Below, in pieces: positions 8,874-17,913 of a DNA stretch of 64,000 bases. The stretch is from an uncultured Burkholderiales bacterium. GTDB lineage: Bacteria; Pseudomonadota; Gammaproteobacteria; Burkholderiales; Burkholderiaceae_C. The translations under genes were made by a program, and so were the position numbers. The DNA is taken from contig CAIJQQ010000059.1 of the NCBI GenBank assembly GCA_903822825.1, positions 1 to 64,000 on the forward strand. Direction: 5' to 3'. Under the pieces are notes generated by a model, which had not been told where the DNA came from, did not search any database, and saw nothing but the letters and a program-made list of their open reading frames with translations. Position 1 is the first letter of the stretch; each line of letters opens with the position of its first letter.

Positions 8874-9869
8874 TCAAACCACCGCATGGCAAGCGATCTT
8901 GATCCCTTTGAAATCGCGCAGCGCTGGCCGATCGGTTTTGCAAATGTCGGTGGCCTGCGGGCAACGCGGGTGGAAGCTGCAGCCGGTGGGTGGGTTGAGC
9001 GGGTTGGGCACTTCGCCTTGTACCGGGGTGCGGGCGCGACCGGTGTCGTGCATCTTCGGAATCGCATCCAGCAGCATTTTGGTGTAGGGGTGCTGCGGGT
9101 TGGCAAACAGCGTGTGCTTGTCGGCCAGCTCCACCAATCGGCCCAAATACATCACGCCCACTTGGTCGCTCACATGGCGCACCACGGCCAAGTTGTGGCT
9201 GATGAACAAATACGTCAGGCCCCGCTCGCGCTGCAAGTCTTTCATGATGTTGAGCACCTGCGCCTGCACGCTCACATCGAGCGCCGAGGTTGGCTCGTCA
9301 CACACCAAAAACTCAGGTGCCGTGGCCAAGGCCCGGGCAATTGAAATGCGTTGACGCTGCCCGCCCGAGAACTGGTGCGGGTACTTGGGCATGTCGAGCG
9401 CCGACAGGCCCACAGATTGCAGCAATTCAGCCACACGCGCTTTGAGCTCTGCGGCGTCTTGGATCAAGCCGTGCTCTTGCAGCGGCTCGCCAATGATGGC
9501 TTCTACCGTCCAGCGGGGGTTCAGGCTGGCATAGGGGTCCTGAAAAATCATCTGGATGCGCTGGCGCATTTGTCGCGCATCGGCTGACTTGAAGGCCGCA
9601 TGCGCGTCTTGACCATCAAAGGTCAGGCCACCGCGTGTGGGTTCGTACAGGCCCACCAGCAAGCGGGCCACGGTGCTTTTGCCGCAACCCGACTCGCCCA
9701 CCAGGGCCAGGGTCTTGCCTTTTTCAATCTCGAAGCTCACGCCGTCGACCGCGTGCAGCAGTTGACGGGGCTTGCGCTCCATCACGCGGTTGAGCCAAGG
9801 CGCTGACACATCAAAACTCATGGCCAAGTCATTGGCAACCACCAGGGCTTGGGGCTTGTGCGTACTCAT
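8874..9869 (-). CDS. Peptide ABC transporter ATP-binding protein (DppF/OppF type)
   Basis: A 331-residue ATPase that powers the dipeptide/oligopeptide importer encoded upstream. It has Walker [13 protein letters not shown] signature [15 protein letters not shown], Walker [14 protein letters not shown] and the C-terminal oligopeptide-transport extension rich in Cys/Pro ([10 protein letters not shown]), which in DppD/DppF-type proteins binds an Fe-S cluster or marks the family. It overlaps the preceding ATPase gene by 4 bases. It is the last gene of the operon and is followed by the convergent porin terminator. Confidence 0.93.
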   Translation of the reverse strand: MSTHKPQALVVANDLAMSFDVSAPWLNRVMERKPRQLLHAVDGVSFEIEKGKTLALVGESGCGKSTVARLLVGLYEPTRGGLTFDGQDAHAAFKSADARQMRQRIQMIFQDPYASLNPRWTVEAIIGEPLQEHGLIQDAAELKARVAELLQSVGLSALDMPKYPHQFSGGQRQRISIARALATAPEFLVCDEPTSALDVSVQAQVLNIMKDLQRERGLTYLFISHNLAVVRHVSDQVGVMYLGRLVELADKHTLFANPQHPYTKMLLDAIPKMHDTGRARTPVQGEVPNPLNPPTGCSFHPRCPQATDICKTDRPALRDFKGIKIACHAVV

Positions 9870-10834
9870 GTGGCACTCTGTTCATGGAGCCAGCAAGCGG
9901 CGAGGGTCGCTCCGGCGTGGGTCAATTCGGGGCGTTCATACAGGCATTGTTCGATGGCCTTCTTGCAGCGCGGGTTGAAGGCGCAGCCCTTGGGGATGGC
10001 GTTCAGGCGCGGCATGGCGCCGTCGATTTGGTTGAGGCGTTCACGGTCACTGTCCATGTCGGGGATCGAGGCCATCAGGCCTGCGGTGTAGGGGTGCGCG
10101 GGGTGGTTGATGACCTCGTGCACCGGGCCGATCTCGGCCACGCGCCCGGCGTACAGAACGGCCACGCGGTCACAGGTTTCGGCGATAACGCCCATGTCGT
10201 GGGTGATCAGCATCACGGCTGCACCTCGGTCTTTGCAGACCTTTTTGAGCAGGCCAATGATCTGCGCCTGGATCGACACATCGAGTGCCGTGGTCGGTTC
10301 GTCGGCCACGATCAACTTGGGCTCGGCGGCCAAGGCCAAAGCAATCACCACGCGCTGGCGCATGCCGCCCGAGAACTGGTGGGGGTAATGGTCAATGCGC
10401 TCTTCGGCCGCTGAAATGCCTGTGTCTTTCAGCAAAGCAATGGCGCGCTGGCGAGCCTCTTGAGGGCTCACGGGCAAGTGCGCCAGGATCGTCTCGGTCA
10501 GCTGCCGACCGATGGTGTACAGCGGGTTGAGTGACGTGAGCGGGTCTTGAAAAATCGCGCCAATCTTGCGACCACGGATGTGGCGCATTTGGTCACCATT
10601 CAAGTTGTCGATGCGCTGGCCTTCGAGCAGGATCTGCCCACTGGCAATTCGGCCGGGGGGCTCGAGCAAGCCGATGATGGACGCACCCGTGAGGGACTTG
10701 CCCGCCCCCGACTCGCCCACCACACCCAGGATTTCACCTGGGGCGATGTCGAACGAAATGTCATCGAGCGCACGCAAGGTGCCATGGCGGCTGGGAAACT
10801 CCACCACCAGATTTTTCACTTGTAAAAGACTCAT
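9866..10834 (-). CDS. Peptide ABC transporter ATP-binding protein (DppD/OppD type)
   Basis: A 322-residue ATPase that pairs with the next ATPase at the inner face of the importer. Walker A GESGAGKS, signature FSGGMRQRVVIALAL, Walker B KLIVADEPTTALD and the C-terminal CAFNPRCKKA segment of the oligopeptide subfamily are present. It overlaps both neighbours by 4 bases (ATGA-type junctions), showing tight translational coupling in the operon. Confidence 0.93.
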   Translation of the reverse strand: MSLLQVKNLVVEFPSRHGTLRALDDISFDIAPGEILGVVGESGAGKSLTGASIIGLLEPPGRIASGQILLEGQRIDNLNGDQMRHIRGRKIGAIFQDPLTSLNPLYTIGRQLTETILAHLPVSPQEARQRAIALLKDTGISAAEERIDHYPHQFSGGMRQRVVIALALAAEPKLIVADEPTTALDVSIQAQIIGLLKKVCKDRGAAVMLITHDMGVIAETCDRVAVLYAGRVAEIGPVHEVINHPAHPYTAGLMASIPDMDSDRERLNQIDGAMPRLNAIPKGCAFNPRCKKAIEQCLYERPELTHAGATLAACWLHEQSAT

Positions 10835-11754
10835 CGCAATCTCGGATTCAGCGCATCGCGCAACCAGTCACCCAGCAGGTTGACCGACAAGGCAATCAGC
10901 ACCAGCATCAGTCCGGGGAAGATGGTGATCCACCACTCGCCCGAGAACAAAAAGTCGTTGCCCACGCGGATCAGCGTGCCCAGCGATGGCGACGTGGGCG
11001 GGGCGCCCACGCCCAAGAACGACAAGGTGGCTTCGGTGATGATGGCCGTGGCCACCTGGATGGTGGCCAGCACCATGACCGGCCCGAGCACATTGGGCAG
11101 CACATGCTTGACCATGATGCGCAGCGGCGCCACACCCGTGACGCGGGCGGCTTGCACGTACTCCTTGTTGCGCTCGACCAGCGTGCTGCCACGCACCGTG
11201 CGGGCGTACTGCACCCAGCCGGTGAGCGAGATCGAAATGATCAGCACCCCAAAAGCCAGCGACTCGTTGGCGTTGGGGAACAAGGCCCGCCCCACCCCAG
11301 CGATCAACAAGGCCACCAGGATGGCCGGAAAGGACAGCATCACATCGCACAAACGCATGAGCAAAGAGTCCAGCCAGCCGCCACGAAAGCCCGCCAGCAA
11401 ACCCATGGCGACGCCAAACACCACCGACAGCGCCACCGAAGCGAGGCCCACCACCAAAGAGATGCGCGAGCCGTAGATCAGGGCCGACAAAATGTCACGC
11501 CCCTGATCGTCGGTTCCCAACAGGTATTTGGACGTGCCCCCGTCCATCCACGCGGGGGGTAAGCGGGAATCGCTCAGCTCCAGCGTGGCCAGATCAAACG
11601 GGTTGGTGGGCGACACCCACCCGGCAAAGACCGAACAAAAAAGGCAGACGAAGGCGATGAAGGCCGCCGCCATCGCCATGGGCGATTGACGGAAGCTGAA
11701 CCCCACATCGCCGTGCCACCACCGCTGCCACCAAGATTGCCGGATGCCTTGCAT
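10831..11754 (-). CDS. Peptide ABC transporter permease (DppC type)
   Basis: A membrane permease of about 307 residues with the N-terminal OppC-type segment (FRQSPMAMAAAFIAF) and the EAA loop typical of importers (EYVQAARVTGVAPLRIMVKHVLPN). The LGTDDQGRDILSALIYGSRISL stretch is characteristic of DppC/OppC. The ATG at 11754 is preferred because AAGGCG lies six bases upstream; a GTG at 11760 is in the same frame. It partners the DppB-type permease at 14.6-15.6 kb. Confidence 0.92.
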   Translation of the reverse strand: MQGIRQSWWQRWWHGDVGFSFRQSPMAMAAAFIAFVCLFCSVFAGWVSPTNPFDLATLELSDSRLPPAWMDGGTSKYLLGTDDQGRDILSALIYGSRISLVVGLASVALSVVFGVAMGLLAGFRGGWLDSLLMRLCDVMLSFPAILVALLIAGVGRALFPNANESLAFGVLIISISLTGWVQYARTVRGSTLVERNKEYVQAARVTGVAPLRIMVKHVLPNVLGPVMVLATIQVATAIITEATLSFLGVGAPPTSPSLGTLIRVGNDFLFSGEWWITIFPGLMLVLIALSVNLLGDWLRDALNPRLR

Positions 11755-11763
11755 GAACACGCC

Positions 11764-13347
11764 TTAGGGTTTGACCGTGATGAATTTCCAGGCCATGCCG
11801 TTGTCCGGAAATTGCACCAGTTCGATATTTTTCTTGGCCGCCCAGTTCAACGCTTGCTGATGCAGCGGCAAATGGCCCACATCGTCTTGGTGGATCTTCA
11901 TGGCTTCGCGGATCATCTCGTTGCGCTTTTTCTGATCTGTTTCAGAAGCCACTTTGTCGGTCAACTCGTCCACCTTGGGGTTGCTGTAAGCGCCCAGGTT
12001 GAACTGACCGCGGCCACCGTCACCGGGGGTCGACAAGATGGGGTACATCACGTTGTGAGCGTCCACCGTGCTGGCGGTCCAGCCCAGCATGTAAAAGCTG
12101 GTGTTGCGGCTCAAGATTTTGGGAAAGTAAGTGCCCTTGGTCTCGGCTTCGAGGTTGATCTTGACGCCGATCTTGGCCAGGTTGGCGGCCACGGCTTGGC
12201 AGATTTCTGCGTCGTTGACATAGCGGTCGTTCGGGCAGTTCATCTTGACTTCAAAGCCGCTGGGGTAACCGGCTTCGGCCAGCAGCTTCTTGGCCGCTTC
12301 CACGTCGTAAGGCAAACGCTTGGCCAAATCAGCAGGAAAGCCGTTGATTTGCGGCGGCAGCATCAAAGCCAGAGGGGTGGCAGCGCCACGCATCACGCGG
12401 CTCTTGATGGTCTCGATGTCGATGGCCTGGTAGAAGGCCTTGCGCACGCGGATGTCCTTGAAGGGGTTCTTGCCCTTGACGTTGGAATACAGCAGCTCGT
12501 CGCGCTTTTGGTCCATGCCCAAGAAGATGGCACGCAGCTCAGGGCCTTGCAGCACCTTGAGTTTGTCATTGCCTTTGAGGCGCTCCACGTCTTGCACAGG
12601 CACGGGCTCCATCACATCGAGTTCGCCAGACATCATGGCTGCCACGCGCGTGGCATCGTTGCCAATCACGGTGAAGATGACTTCATCCAAATTACCGTCA
12701 ATCTTGCCCCAGTAATTGGTGTTGCGCACAAAGCGGGTTTGCACGTTGGGCTGACGCTCTTTCACGATGAAAGGGCCTGTGCCATTGGCCTTGAAAGAAG
12801 CGGCGTTTTCGATGCCTTTGCGGCGATCGACCGGCTTGGTCGCCTGGTTGTCTTCACACCATTTCTTGCTCATGATGTCCCAGTGCGTGACCAGCTCTGG
12901 CACGATGGGGAACGGCGCAATGGTGATGATGTCGATGGTGTGGTCATCGACCTTCTTGATCTCTTTGAACTGGCCCACATAGCTCTTCATGTCGGAGCCG
13001 TCGCCCTTGGCGCGCTCGTAGCTGAAGATCACATCGTCAGCGGTAAAAGGTGTGCCGTCATGGAACTTGACGCCCTTGCGCAGATTGAAGCGCCACACGG
13101 TGGGCGAAGTCTGCTTCCAGCTGGTGGCCAGCAGGGGGGCAAGTTTGTAGTTGGCGTCGCGGGTCACCAAGGTCTCGTAGACGTTTTCCACCACCGAGAG
13201 TTGCAAAGACTCGTTGAGCGAGTGCGGGTCCATTGACAGGGCGTCGCCCTGGTTGCCGACGCGCAGCGTCACGGCCGAGGCCGACACCGCTGACAGGGCC
13301 AACGCAGCGGCCAGGGTGGCCGCGAGGGGGGTGAGTTTGAAAGCCAT
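11764..13347 (-). CDS. Peptide ABC transporter substrate-binding protein (SBP family 5)
   Basis: A 527-residue periplasmic receptor with an N-terminal signal peptide (MAFKLTPLAATLAAALALS, cleavage near SASA-V). The family-5 traits VENVYETLVTRD, WRFNLRKGVKFHDGTPFTADDV, and GTGPFIVKE followed by FVRNTNYWG are all present. The start at 13347 leaves six bases after GGAG; an ATG at 13353 abuts the GGAG and is less likely. It delivers di- or oligopeptides, or related compounds, to the permeases. The ligand cannot be read from sequence. Confidence 0.92.
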   Translation of the reverse strand: MAFKLTPLAATLAAALALSAVSASAVTLRVGNQGDALSMDPHSLNESLQLSVVENVYETLVTRDANYKLAPLLATSWKQTSPTVWRFNLRKGVKFHDGTPFTADDVIFSYERAKGDGSDMKSYVGQFKEIKKVDDHTIDIITIAPFPIVPELVTHWDIMSKKWCEDNQATKPVDRRKGIENAASFKANGTGPFIVKERQPNVQTRFVRNTNYWGKIDGNLDEVIFTVIGNDATRVAAMMSGELDVMEPVPVQDVERLKGNDKLKVLQGPELRAIFLGMDQKRDELLYSNVKGKNPFKDIRVRKAFYQAIDIETIKSRVMRGAATPLALMLPPQINGFPADLAKRLPYDVEAAKKLLAEAGYPSGFEVKMNCPNDRYVNDAEICQAVAANLAKIGVKINLEAETKGTYFPKILSRNTSFYMLGWTASTVDAHNVMYPILSTPGDGGRGQFNLGAYSNPKVDELTDKVASETDQKKRNEMIREAMKIHQDDVGHLPLHQQALNWAAKKNIELVQFPDNGMAWKFITVKP

Positions 13348-13382
13348 GGGCATCTCCTTGTTGAATCGAATGGATGAAAAAA

Positions 13383-14621
13383 TCAAACCTGCGGCAAGCC
13401 CAGCGCTTGCTCGACCAGACTGGCGTGCAAAGCAGCGCCCAGCGGCAGGATCTCGTCGTTGAAATCGTAACGGCTGTTGTGCAGCGGATGCGGGCCTGGA
13501 CCATGGGGCAAACCCTGACCAATGCGCAAATAAGCGCCTGGCTTGACCTGCAGCATGAAAGAGAAGTCTTCTCCGCCCATGCTGGGCATCATGTTGCGCC
13601 AGACCTTGTCTTCGCCCACCAGCGTGGTCGCCACATCGGCTGCGAAATTTGCTTCGGGCACGGTGTTGACTGTGGCGGGGTACACGCGTTCGTAAACCAC
13701 CTCGGCGGTGGCACCAAAACCATTGGCCACGCCCGAGCACAGCGACTTCAAGCGGTCTTCGATCTGTTGTTGCACGGTTTCGCTGTAGGTGCGCACCGTG
13801 CCCACCAAAGTGACGTCCCCCGGGATCACGCTCATGGCACCGGGGTGACCGCCTTGCATGGAGCAAATGCTGACCACGGCCTGGTCAAAAGCCGACAAGT
13901 TGCGCGCCACCACGCTTTGCGCGGCGGTGATGATGTGCCCAGCCACCAGCACCGGATCGACCGCCTGGTGCGGCCGCGCGCCATGCCCGCCCTTGCCGTG
14001 AATGCGGATTTCGATGCGGTCCACCGCCGCCTGCATGGGGCCGGGCGTCACGCCAATCACACCCAAAGGCACATCAGGCGCGTTGTGCTGGGCAAACACT
14101 TTCTCGCAGGGAAAGCGCTCAAACAAACCGTCTTGCATCATGGCTCGGGCACCCGCATAGCCTTCTTCACCGGGCTGAAAGATCAGCACCGCCGTGCCGT
14201 CAAAGCGGCGTGTCTCAGACAAATAACGGGCCGCGCCCATCAGCATGGCCGTGTGGCCATCGTGCCCGCAGCCGTGCATCAGGCCCGGCTTGCCCGACTT
14301 CCAGACGCAGTCGTTGTATTCGGTCATTGGCAAGGCGTCCATGTCGGCCCGAAGGCCCATCATGCGGCCTGGGTTGCTGGCCGAGCGGCCTTGCCCGTGC
14401 ACCAGTGCCACCACGCCTGTTTTGCCCAGCCCCGTGTGGACGCTGTCGACACCGCACAACTTGAGGCCTTCGGCCACGCGGGCCGAGGTGTAGACCTCTT
14501 CAAAACCCAACTCGGGGTGGGCGTGCAAATCGCGCCTGAAGGCGGTGAGCTCGGGGTGGAACTGGGCGATGTGTGCAAAAGCACGGCCATGGCCCAAGGT
14601 GGATTGCAGCGAAGCGCCCAT
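13383..14621 (-). CDS. M20-family amidohydrolase (hippurate hydrolase / aminoacylase type)
   Basis: A 412-residue zinc-dependent peptidase-like enzyme that cleaves N-acyl amino acids or related amides. It carries the M20D pattern: LRRDLHAHPELGFEE-like start (here FRRDLHAHPELGFEE), GLRADMDALPM, MHGCGHDGHTAMLMGAARYL, and the MGGEDFSFM metal-site stretch. The start at 14621 follows GGAGGG with seven bases spacing. It begins one base after the DppB-type permease stop. Lying between the permease and the receptor genes, it probably hydrolyses what the transporter imports. No signal peptide is seen, so it acts in the cytoplasm. Confidence 0.92.
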   Translation of the reverse strand: MGASLQSTLGHGRAFAHIAQFHPELTAFRRDLHAHPELGFEEVYTSARVAEGLKLCGVDSVHTGLGKTGVVALVHGQGRSASNPGRMMGLRADMDALPMTEYNDCVWKSGKPGLMHGCGHDGHTAMLMGAARYLSETRRFDGTAVLIFQPGEEGYAGARAMMQDGLFERFPCEKVFAQHNAPDVPLGVIGVTPGPMQAAVDRIEIRIHGKGGHGARPHQAVDPVLVAGHIITAAQSVVARNLSAFDQAVVSICSMQGGHPGAMSVIPGDVTLVGTVRTYSETVQQQIEDRLKSLCSGVANGFGATAEVVYERVYPATVNTVPEANFAADVATTLVGEDKVWRNMMPSMGGEDFSFMLQVKPGAYLRIGQGLPHGPGPHPLHNSRYDFNDEILPLGAALHASLVEQALGLPQV

Positions 14622-14622
14622 C

Positions 14623-15603
14623 TCAATGCCCTCCAGGCTTGCCCACGCGCAGACGCGGGTCAACGGCAAAATACAGCAAGTCCACCACCAGATTGATCAC
14701 CACAAAGATGAGCGCAATCAGGCACAGGTAAGCCGCCATGACCGGGATGTCGGCAAAGGTCACCGCCTGGATGAACAGCAAGCCCATGCCGGGCCACTGA
14801 AAAACCGTCTCGGTGATGATGGCAAAAGCAATCAGGCCACCCAGTTGCAAGCCAGTGATGGTCAGCACAGGCACCAGGGTGTTTTTGAGCGCATGGCCAA
14901 AGTGGATGGTCCGGTTGGACAGCCCCCTGGCCCGCGCGAACTTGATGTAATCGGTGCGCAACACTTCGAGCATCTCTGCACGCACCAGCCGCATGATGAG
15001 CGTCAGCTGAAAAATCGCCAGTGTCACGGCTGGCAGCACGATGTGATGCCATCCTTTGGCGGTGAGCAGCCCCGTGCTCCACCAGCCCAGCTTGACCACT
15101 TCTCCCCGGCCAAAACTGGGGAACCAATGCAGCCAGACTGCGAAGGTGAGGATCAGCAATATGCCAATCAGGAAAGTGGGCAAAGACACGCCCAGCAGCG
15201 ACACTGTCATGAGCAGCTGGCTGAAAAAAGAGCCTCTGCGCAAGGCGGCGTAAACCCCCATCGGGATGCCAATGACCAGCGCAAGGGTCGCCGCCACCAG
15301 CGCCAGCTCCAGCGTGGCCGGAAAGCGCTCTGAGATCAAACGCGAGACTTTGGCGCCTTGGCGCAGGCTCAGACCAAACTCGCCTTGAACAGCGTTCTGC
15401 AAGAAATGCCAAAACTGCACGAAAAAAGGTTGGTTCAGGCCCAGGTCCTTGCGCAACTGGCTGATTTGATCGGGCGTGGCGTCTTGCCCCAGCAAGAAAA
15501 CCACAGGGTCACCCACGTACTGAAACAGCAAAAACGAAATGAAAGCCACCGCGACCATGACGATCGCAGCTTGAATCAGTCGTTGAAGGATGAAAGCAAA
15601 CAT
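14623..15603 (-). CDS. Peptide ABC transporter permease (DppB type)
   Basis: A 326-residue permease, first gene of the transport operon. It shows the OppB N-terminus (FILQRLIQAAIVMVAVAFISF), the LGLNQPFFVQFWHFL stretch, and the EAA motif (DYIKFARARGLSNRTIHFGHALKN). The 129-base gap to the upstream DUF3047 gene should hold the operon promoter, though no clear boxes were recognised. Confidence 0.93.
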   Translation of the reverse strand: MFAFILQRLIQAAIVMVAVAFISFLLFQYVGDPVVFLLGQDATPDQISQLRKDLGLNQPFFVQFWHFLQNAVQGEFGLSLRQGAKVSRLISERFPATLELALVAATLALVIGIPMGVYAALRRGSFFSQLLMTVSLLGVSLPTFLIGILLILTFAVWLHWFPSFGRGEVVKLGWWSTGLLTAKGWHHIVLPAVTLAIFQLTLIMRLVRAEMLEVLRTDYIKFARARGLSNRTIHFGHALKNTLVPVLTITGLQLGGLIAFAIITETVFQWPGMGLLFIQAVTFADIPVMAAYLCLIALIFVVINLVVDLLYFAVDPRLRVGKPGGH

Positions 15604-15732
15604 CGGTGCCCTTTGAACAAGCTTGAACTATGCAACATTCGAGCCCGATTCAGGTAGAGGGAATTCCCCCAAATGGGCTGCCACGCTCAGAAAGGCAGTG
15701 AATGTATCACGCGGCCAGGCCCACCTTACAGC

Positions 15733-16494
15733 TCAGTCCAATCGAATTTCGCCATACCAAGCGCGGGCCTGGCCTTGGGTGTTGTCGCTGTCGGTCATGA
15801 TGGCCAGTCCTTGCAATGCCCCGGGGGCTTCACCAAACGCTTTTTCGAAATCCACCTTGATCTGCCGCTCATAGCGTCGCCATTGCTTCAGATGATCGGC
15901 GCCCGATTCCACCACGATTTTGCGCACGCGGTCTGTCCGTGGATTCACAATCACAGTGCCCACGGGCAGCTGATTGCTCCAGACATACATCAAGGTGGCA
16001 TAGGGCAAGTCCTCACCAGTGAGGGCGCGCGTCAGTTCGCTGAGCATCGCATTTTTGGCAGAGAACTTTTGGCGATCTCCATCGAAGGCCAAGATCAGCC
16101 GCACGGGTGAGTCTTCGGTTTCGCGTTGGCGCATGTCGGCATCGGCAATGAGCGCATCGACTTGCCATTCAAAAACCAAGCGGCCCAATTGCTCTGGTGG
16201 GATGTTGAGTCTCTGGCGCAGCATGCTTGCAGAGCGCTCCGCATCGGCCCGCAGGCTCTGCCGACCCTGGTGTTTTTCAAGCCGAAATGCGGTGCGCAGC
16301 TTGCCTGGCAACAACACCGGCTCCCATTGCGACTTGTCTTTCGCCGTAAAGATGAGTGGCAAACTGTTCGGTACTGCCATGGTGATTGAAGGTCGATCAT
16401 GCTCATCTGTCGGCACAGATAAGCACCCCGCCAAGCTGCTCAGCAAACACAAGACACCCCCACATCTAAGGAAGCCCCAGTCAAATGAATGCAT
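15733..16494 (-). CDS. DUF3047 lipoprotein
   Basis: A 253-residue protein of the DUF3047 family, function unknown. The N-terminus has a hydrophobic stretch ending in a lipobox (LLSSLAGC, Cys about 24), so it is probably a lipoprotein. Family landmarks are LVFEWQVD, LPYATLMYVWSNQLPVGTVI, and NPRTDRVRKIVVESG followed by RYERQIKVDFEKAFGEAP. The start at 16494 has GAGGG eight bases upstream; the frame runs further but into the terminator of the next porin. It stands alone between the porins and the peptide transporter. Confidence 0.82.
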   Translation of the reverse strand: MHSFDWGFLRCGGVLCLLSSLAGCLSVPTDEHDRPSITMAVPNSLPLIFTAKDKSQWEPVLLPGKLRTAFRLEKHQGRQSLRADAERSASMLRQRLNIPPEQLGRLVFEWQVDALIADADMRQRETEDSPVRLILAFDGDRQKFSAKNAMLSELTRALTGEDLPYATLMYVWSNQLPVGTVIVNPRTDRVRKIVVESGADHLKQWRRYERQIKVDFEKAFGEAPGALQGLAIMTDSDNTQGQARAWYGEIRLD

Positions 16495-16548
16495 GCAAAT
16501 CGCCCTCAACCATTGCAGACCTTGAGTCAGATATCGCCATATCTGCCA

Positions 16549-16590
16549 TCCAAAAAAAACCCGCGCCAGTTTAAACTGGTGCGGGTTTCG
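16549..16590 (-). terminator. Rho-independent terminator of porin C
   Basis: Stem AACCCGCGCCAGTTT / AAACTGGTGCGGGTT (one mismatch) with an eight-base T tract on the minus strand, downstream of the porin at 16.6-17.7 kb. Confidence 0.9.
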
Positions 16591-16597
16591 GAGTACC

Positions 16598-16615
16598 AAC
16601 TGGCGTAAGCCAGTT
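16598..16615 (-). promoter_or_regulatory. Post-stop 3'UTR hairpin of porin C
   Basis: Five bases after the stop codon there is a 7-bp perfect stem AACTGGC / GCCAGTT with a four-base loop (TTAC on the minus strand). It lies before the terminator and matches the position of the hairpins after the other porins. Confidence 0.6.
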
Positions 16616-16620
16616 TCACA

Positions 16621-17706
16621 TCAGAACGAGTGAAGAATGCCGAACTCGTAACCGGTGCTGTTGCCGCCAGCTGTCGTTACAGCATTGCCGCCACCCACAG
16701 CGAACTTGCTGCCAGTGCCTTTGTTGTCCACCACAGAATAGTTGGTGAACAGCGCGGTGCGCTTAGACAAGTTGTGCACATAGCCAATGACGGCTTGCGA
16801 CGCATCTTCAACACCTGCCGTAGCGGCAAAACCGGCGGCACTCAACACAGTGTAGCCAGCGCGGATTTCACCAGTTTCAGACATCTTGTACTGAACACCA
16901 ACCATGTTACTGGTGGTTTTGGTCACGCCAACCTTGTTCTCACCCCAGAGATACATCAATTTGGCATCACCCAATTGGTAGTTGGCAGCAAAGTTGCTTT
17001 GGGTGTAATCGCCTGTGGCGTACTTGGTCTTGGCAGTGGCCAATGCCACGTTCAATGGACCGTTGCCGTAAGAAATGCGGCCACCCGTGTACTTGCCATC
17101 GTCACCCACTGCGCCCAGGTTGTCCGGCTGGTTGTTGGTGGCGTACATCAAGTTGACTTGAACACCCGAGAAGTTGGGTGAAAAGTAGTTGATGCCGTTG
17201 GATGCACGCACTTGCGTGCGAGGGGTTGTACCGCCTGCAGCCACAGGGTAGTACATCTGACCAGAGTTGCCCACGCCATTGGTGCCGAAGGGGTGGTGTG
17301 CCACGGTCAAGTTGGTGAACGTGGGGGTGTAATCCCGACCCAGGCGAACTTCACCAAAGCTGCCAGACAGCTCAACAGTCGAGCGACGAGCAAAAGTCAG
17401 ACCGCCAGAATTCAAGGAGTCTTTGTTGGTCGTGCTTGTCGAACCACCTGCACCACTTTGAGGAGTCATGGCCGCTTCAAACCAGAAGCTGGCCTTCATG
17501 CCACCACCGAGGTCTTCAGCGCCACGAAAACCCAGGCGGCTGGATGTGTTCAAGTCGTTCGTGATTTGTTGCTGCGTGACACCTGAAGCAGAGGTGCTCA
17601 GGTAGCCAATGTCGACCACGCCAAAGACGGTCACGTTGGACTGGGCTTGTGCTTGACCCGTGATCAAAGCAGCGGCAGCGACAGCTGCAAATGCGAAGTT
17701 TTTCAA
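16621..17706 (-). CDS. Gram-negative porin (copy C), TTG start
   Basis: A 361-residue outer-membrane porin for small hydrophilic solutes. The signal peptide ends AQAQ-SNVTVFGVVDIGYLS. The RSTVELSGSFGEVRLGRDYTP motif and the C-terminal GILHSF (terminal Phe for BAM recognition) place it in the Comamonadaceae porin family. The only good start is TTG at 17706: GGAG lies six bases upstream and the next codons encode KNFAFAAVAA, a normal signal start. It is the last of three tandem porins on this strand, each with its own terminator. Confidence 0.9.
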   Translation of the reverse strand: MKNFAFAAVAAAALITGQAQAQSNVTVFGVVDIGYLSTSASGVTQQQITNDLNTSSRLGFRGAEDLGGGMKASFWFEAAMTPQSGAGGSTSTTNKDSLNSGGLTFARRSTVELSGSFGEVRLGRDYTPTFTNLTVAHHPFGTNGVGNSGQMYYPVAAGGTTPRTQVRASNGINYFSPNFSGVQVNLMYATNNQPDNLGAVGDDGKYTGGRISYGNGPLNVALATAKTKYATGDYTQSNFAANYQLGDAKLMYLWGENKVGVTKTTSNMVGVQYKMSETGEIRAGYTVLSAAGFAATAGVEDASQAVIGYVHNLSKRTALFTNYSVVDNKGTGSKFAVGGGNAVTTAGGNSTGYEFGILHSF

Positions 17707-17839
17707 AATAAACTCCGAATTATCAAAAAAGGTAAATTCAACATGCGCTTGTGAGGAATCGATGGCACTTGCCCTTATTGGATGTGCGGTTTTGGCATCA
17801 ATGCAACAGGTCAGTTCAATTCCTCAAGGAAAAAAGAAA

Positions 17840-17872
17840 CAAAAACCCCTTCGCATCGCTGCGAAAGGGCTT
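17840..17872 (-). terminator. Rho-independent terminator of porin D
   Basis: Hairpin GCCCTTTCGC / GCGAAGGGG-type stem with a one-base bulge and AGCGAT loop, then five T residues on the minus strand. Confidence 0.85.
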
Positions 17873-17891
17873 TTTCAAATCCACTTGTTCA

Positions 17892-17907
17892 GCTGGCCTG
17901 CGCCAGC
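17892..17907 (-). promoter_or_regulatory. Post-stop 3'UTR hairpin of porin D
   Basis: Six bases after the stop codon: a perfect 6-bp stem GCTGGC / GCCAGC with a GCAG loop, separate from the terminator. Equivalent to the hairpins of porins A, B and C. Confidence 0.6.
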
Positions 17908-17913
17908 GTCCCA

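Noticed and set aside
11686-13236. Long plus-strand frame opposite the peptide receptor gene (and similar long frames opposite pgi, zwf, gspD and the acyl-CoA dehydrogenase)
   Set aside because: These are antisense shadows caused by GC-rich codon use. The opposite-strand proteins have clear domains; these have none.
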